NCBI RefSeq assembly: GCF_009729855.1
Contig: NZ_WODA01000026.1
Span: forward strand, 1 to 64,000
Length of the DNA: 64,000 bases
Source: Agromyces luteolus
GTDB taxonomy: Bacteria; Actinomycetota; Actinomycetes; Actinomycetales; Microbacteriaceae
Reading direction: 5' to 3'
Shown one piece after another: positions 61,665-64,000 of the stretch (within the stretch, counting starts at the first letter, position 1; each line of letters starts with the position of its first letter). The notes beneath the pieces are model-generated. The model searched no databases, was not told where the DNA came from, and saw only the letters and a list, made by a program, of their open reading frames with translations. The position numbers and the translations under genes were made by a program.

Positions 61665-61700
61665 CGAGGGAGAAAGGTATTCCGGGGATACCTTTCCCCC
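61665..61700. repeat. REP-like palindromic element, copy 2
   Basis: GGGAGAAAGGTAT (61,668-61,680) pairs with ATACCTTTCCCCC (61,688-61,700) around TCCGGGG. It matches copy 1 at 54,614-54,651 in nearly every position, in the same orientation. It lies in the gene-free stretch 61,530-62,018. Confidence 0.8.
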
Positions 61701-61786
61701 GCATCTTGGGAACGATGGATCGAGCCGGTGGGCGTCAGCACGATCGCGCAGGCGGCTGTGCCGGCGGTCGGCACGGCCGGCGCCGG

Positions 61787-61851
61787 CGGCAGGCAGGTCC
61801 GGCGCGGCGGCAGGCAGGTCCGGCGCCCGCGGCAGGCAGGTACGGCGCCGG
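61787..61851. repeat. 21-22-bp tandem repeat
   Basis: Three units of CGGCAGGCAGGTCCGGCG and close variants start at 61,787, 61,808 and 61,830. Short GGCACGGCCGG repeats flank them. With the REP copy they account for what is recognisable in the gene-free stretch 61,530-62,018. Confidence 0.8.
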
Positions 61852-62018
61852 CGCCGACCGCGCACACGGCCGGCACGGCCGGCAGACGCGAATCGCGCCG
61901 GCGGGGGCTCCACTCCCCCGCCGACGCGATGTCGGGGCCGGCCGGCCCGGGCGCATACCCGAGCCGACCGGAGTCGGTGCGACCGCGTTCGGCCCGGAGG
62001 CCCGCGGTCGGTCCGTGA

Positions 62019-63017
62019 TCAGGCCGCGGCGAGCAGCCCGAGCGAGTCGATCACGCGGTTCGAGAAGCCCCACTCGTTGTCGTACCAGGCGACGACCTTG
62101 ACGTGCTTGCCGTCGACGCGGGTGAGCGCGGCGTCGAAGATCGACGAGTGCGGGTTGCCGACGATGTCGCTCGAGACGAGCGGCTCCTCGGAGTACTCGA
62201 GCACGCCCTTCAGCGGGCCCTCGGCGGCGGCGCGGTACGCGGCGAGCACCTCGTCGAGGGTGACCTCCTTCGACACGGTCGTGTTGAGCTCGACGATCGA
62301 GCCGACCGGCACGGGCACGCGCATGGCGTCGCCGTTGAGCTTGCCGTCGAGGTTCGGCAGCACGAGGCCGATGGCCTTCGCGGCACCGGTCGAGCTCGGC
62401 ACGATGTTCTCGGCCGCAGCGCGGGCGCGACGTGCGTCGGAGTGCGGGGCATCCTGCAGGTTCTGGTCCTGCGTGTAGGCGTGCACCGTCGTCATGAAGC
62501 CGTGCTCGATGCCGGCGAGGTCGTCGAGCACCTTCGCGAGCGGCGCGAGCGCGTTGGTGGTGCACGACGCGTTCGAGACGATCGTGTGCGACGCGGGGTC
62601 ATAGGCATCCGTGTTCACGCCGAAGGCGAGCGTGACGTCGGCACCCTTCGACGGGGCCGAAACCAGCACCTTCTTCGCGCCCGCCTCGAGGTGCGCCTTC
62701 GCGGCCTCGGCGTCGGTGAAGCGGCCGGTCGACTCGAGCACGAGGTCGATGCCGAGCTCGCCCCAGGGCAGCTTCGCGGGGTCGCGCTCGGCGAGCACCT
62801 TCACGCGGCGGCCGTCGATGACGAGGACGTCGCCGTCCACCTCGACGGGGCGGCCGAAGCGGCCGCCGACGGTGTCGTACTTCAGCAGGCGCGCGAGCGC
62901 CGCGGGCTCGGTGAGGTCGTTCACGGCGACCAGTTCGAAGTCGGCGTCGCGCTCGATGAGCGCGCGGACGACGTTGCGGCCGATGCGGCCGAATCCGTTG
63001 ACGGCGATGCGGGTCAT
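62019..63017 (-). CDS. gap: Type I glyceraldehyde-3-phosphate dehydrogenase
   Basis: 332 residues from ATG 63,015-63,017. It oxidises glyceraldehyde-3-phosphate in glycolysis. Signatures are the NAD-binding [18 protein letters not shown], the catalytic Cys in [12 protein letters not shown], the [14 protein letters not shown] loop, and [14 protein letters not shown] at the C-terminus. It is not clustered with pgk or tpiA, so it may be a second gap gene. Confidence 0.96.
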   Translation of the reverse strand: MTRIAVNGFGRIGRNVVRALIERDADFELVAVNDLTEPAALARLLKYDTVGGRFGRPVEVDGDVLVIDGRRVKVLAERDPAKLPWGELGIDLVLESTGRFTDAEAAKAHLEAGAKKVLVSAPSKGADVTLAFGVNTDAYDPASHTIVSNASCTTNALAPLAKVLDDLAGIEHGFMTTVHAYTQDQNLQDAPHSDARRARAAAENIVPSSTGAAKAIGLVLPNLDGKLNGDAMRVPVPVGSIVELNTTVSKEVTLDEVLAAYRAAAEGPLKGVLEYSEEPLVSSDIVGNPHSSIFDAALTRVDGKHVKVVAWYDNEWGFSNRVIDSLGLLAAA

Positions 63018-63216
63018 GACGTCAGGAGTCCTTTCCTCTGTTGCGCGTTCCAGCATCATGGTGTGACGGATGCCTCGGCAGTGGCCGAAGCGACATCATG
63101 CGAAAGGATCTCGCCAACTCGTGCCCGCACGCCGCCGCGCCGGTCGGACGTCGACTCGTCCCGAGCTCCCACCGAGCACACAGCAGGGACAAAGGTCGGC
63201 CCGCGACGATCGGGAC

Positions 63217-63771
63217 ATGCGTCCCTCCCGAACCGCCGCCGTACTGCTCTTCGCGTACGTCGTCGTCATGCTCTGGGTGACGCTGGGACCCGCGCCCGGC
63301 GCGGTCTCCGGCAACCAGGCACGTCGCGGCGTCCTCGACCCGAGCATCTGGTTCGACTCCGACACGTGGACGATCGGCTCGCAGACCGAGTTCGAGCTCA
63401 ACGTGCTCCTCTTCGTGCCGTTCGGCGCACTGCTCGCCTTCGCCCTCCGCGGGGCGCCGATGATCGTGCCCGCCGTCATGAGCGGCGGGTTCGCGCTGCT
63501 CATCGAGGTCGCCCAGATCCCGATGGCCGACCGGATCTCCGACCCGCGCGACCTCGTCGCGAACTCGCTCGGCGCCGTGATCGGCATCCTCGTCGCGCGC
63601 CTCTCCGACGCGATCGCGAGCATCCCCGCGAGGCTCAAGGCCCGCCGCCGCGCGGCGCTCGCGCGCGGGGGCACGCGCACCTCGCCGATCCGGACGGCGA
63701 CCGGCGGCATCCGCCTCACCCCCGACGACCGCGCGAGCACCCGCGCGCCCGCAGGGCGAAGCATCCGCTGA
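63217..63771 (+). CDS. VanZ-family membrane protein
   Basis: 184 residues from ATG 63,217. Four transmembrane segments are present (AAVLLFAYVVVMLWVTLGP; ELNVLLFVPFGALLAFAL; the region around SGGFALLIEVAQI; LGAVIGILVARL). NVLLFVPFG and SDPRDLVANSLGAVIG match the VanZ pattern. The C-terminal 50 residues are polar and basic. VanZ-like proteins are linked to teicoplanin resistance in some bacteria, but most have unknown roles. It is convergent with the AraC-type gene. Confidence 0.9.
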   Translation: MRPSRTAAVLLFAYVVVMLWVTLGPAPGAVSGNQARRGVLDPSIWFDSDTWTIGSQTEFELNVLLFVPFGALLAFALRGAPMIVPAVMSGGFALLIEVAQIPMADRISDPRDLVANSLGAVIGILVARLSDAIASIPARLKARRRAALARGGTRTSPIRTATGGIRLTPDDRASTRAPAGRSIR

Positions 63772-63794
63772 CCCGCCCTCCTGAGACCGGCCGC

Positions 63795-64000
63795 TCAGGC
63801 CGAGAAGGTGTGGCGGTACTCGCTCGGCGACGTGCCGAGGATGCGGTGGAAGTGCAGCCGCAGGTTCGCACCGGTGCCGAGTCCGACGCGGTCGGCGACC
63901 TGCTCGACCCCGAGGTCGGTGCGCTCGAGCAGCTCGCGCGCGAGGTCGATCCGGGCGCGGAGGATCCACTGCATGGGCGTGTAGCCCGTGTCCTCGACGA
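63795..64000 (-). CDS. AraC-family regulator, C-terminal DNA-binding region (5' end outside the window)
   Basis: The last 67 codons plus the stop are visible. They contain the AraC-type helix-turn-helix: TPMQWILRARIDLARELLE, VEQVADRVGLGTGANLRLHFHR and LGTSPSEYRHTF (parts). The ligand-binding part lies beyond the window. Convergence with the VanZ gene leaves 23 bp between stops. Confidence 0.9.
   Translation of the reverse strand, partial: VEDTGYTPMQWILRARIDLARELLERTDLGVEQVADRVGLGTGANLRLHFHRILGTSPSEYRHTFSA

Noticed and set aside
1..64000. tRNA, rRNA or riboswitch genes
   Set aside because: I saw no cloverleaf-like or conserved riboswitch core by eye. A covariance-model scan would be decisive.

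Overview
The window is GC-rich, densely coded DNA with GTG/TTG starts, ATGA-type overlaps and likely leaderless transcripts. This is typical of a high-GC actinobacterium. DUF222-HNH, NERD, VanZ, PPK2 and VOC genes, and a very frequent GGATGCC/GGCATCC word, suggest the family Microbacteriaceae (Agromyces/Microbacterium-like). That placement is inference. No rRNA, tRNA, CRISPR array, insertion sequence or prophage structural gene was seen.

Positions 1-27 kb form a large defence island. At its left edge are the last codons of an unknown gene, an alkyltransferase-like fusion, and a UvrD-type helicase coupled to a small membrane protein. A divergent plus-strand run of tightly coupled genes follows: C5-cytosine methyltransferase, SNF2 helicase (drmD), large N6-adenine methyltransferase (drmMI), helicase drmA, DUF1998 protein drmB, PLD protein drmC, a Vsr-type mismatch endonuclease and an AspBHI/Mrr-like restriction endonuclease. 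This is a class 1 DISARM core (drmD-drmMI-drmA-drmB-drmC) with added cytosine methylation, repair of deaminated 5mC, and a separate nuclease. After a 170-bp gap comes a two-gene unit of a second SNF2 helicase and a Hsp90/sacsin-like GHKL ATPase with a zinc domain. Its codon use is lower in GC3, so it looks like a separately acquired module. Two small minus-strand genes behind a near-consensus promoter close the island.

Positions 28-33.5 kb carry an RtcB-family RNA ligase, a NERD protein flanked on both sides by diverged copies of one repeat element, a membrane protein, a PH-domain gene that appears frameshifted, and a DUF222-HNH endonuclease.

Positions 33.7-41.3 kb hold two minus-strand DctP-like lipoproteins with no transporter genes beside them. 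They are divergent from two overlapping membrane histidine kinases and a NarL-type response regulator. The kinases look complementary: the first keeps the ATP-binding domain but has Arg where the phosphoacceptor His should be; the second keeps that His but has lost the ATP-binding motifs. This is the most unusual system in the window.

Positions 41.4-64 kb are mostly core and accessory metabolism: an FAD oxidase with a transmembrane insert, tandem coiled-coil paralogues, PPK2, pterin-dehydratase-like/VOC fusions (one doubled), an MM3350-like protein, a FitA/VapC toxin-antitoxin pair with a palindromic operator, a class V aminotransferase, a glutamine-synthetase-family enzyme, an F420-type dinucleotide-binding oxidoreductase, a RibD/DHFR-like reductase, PanD, an EamA exporter, an AlkD-like protein, GAPDH, VanZ and the 3' end of an AraC regulator. 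A 38-bp REP-like palindrome occurs twice in intergenic DNA, and a degraded ABC-transporter TOBE fragment lies next to tandem repeats.
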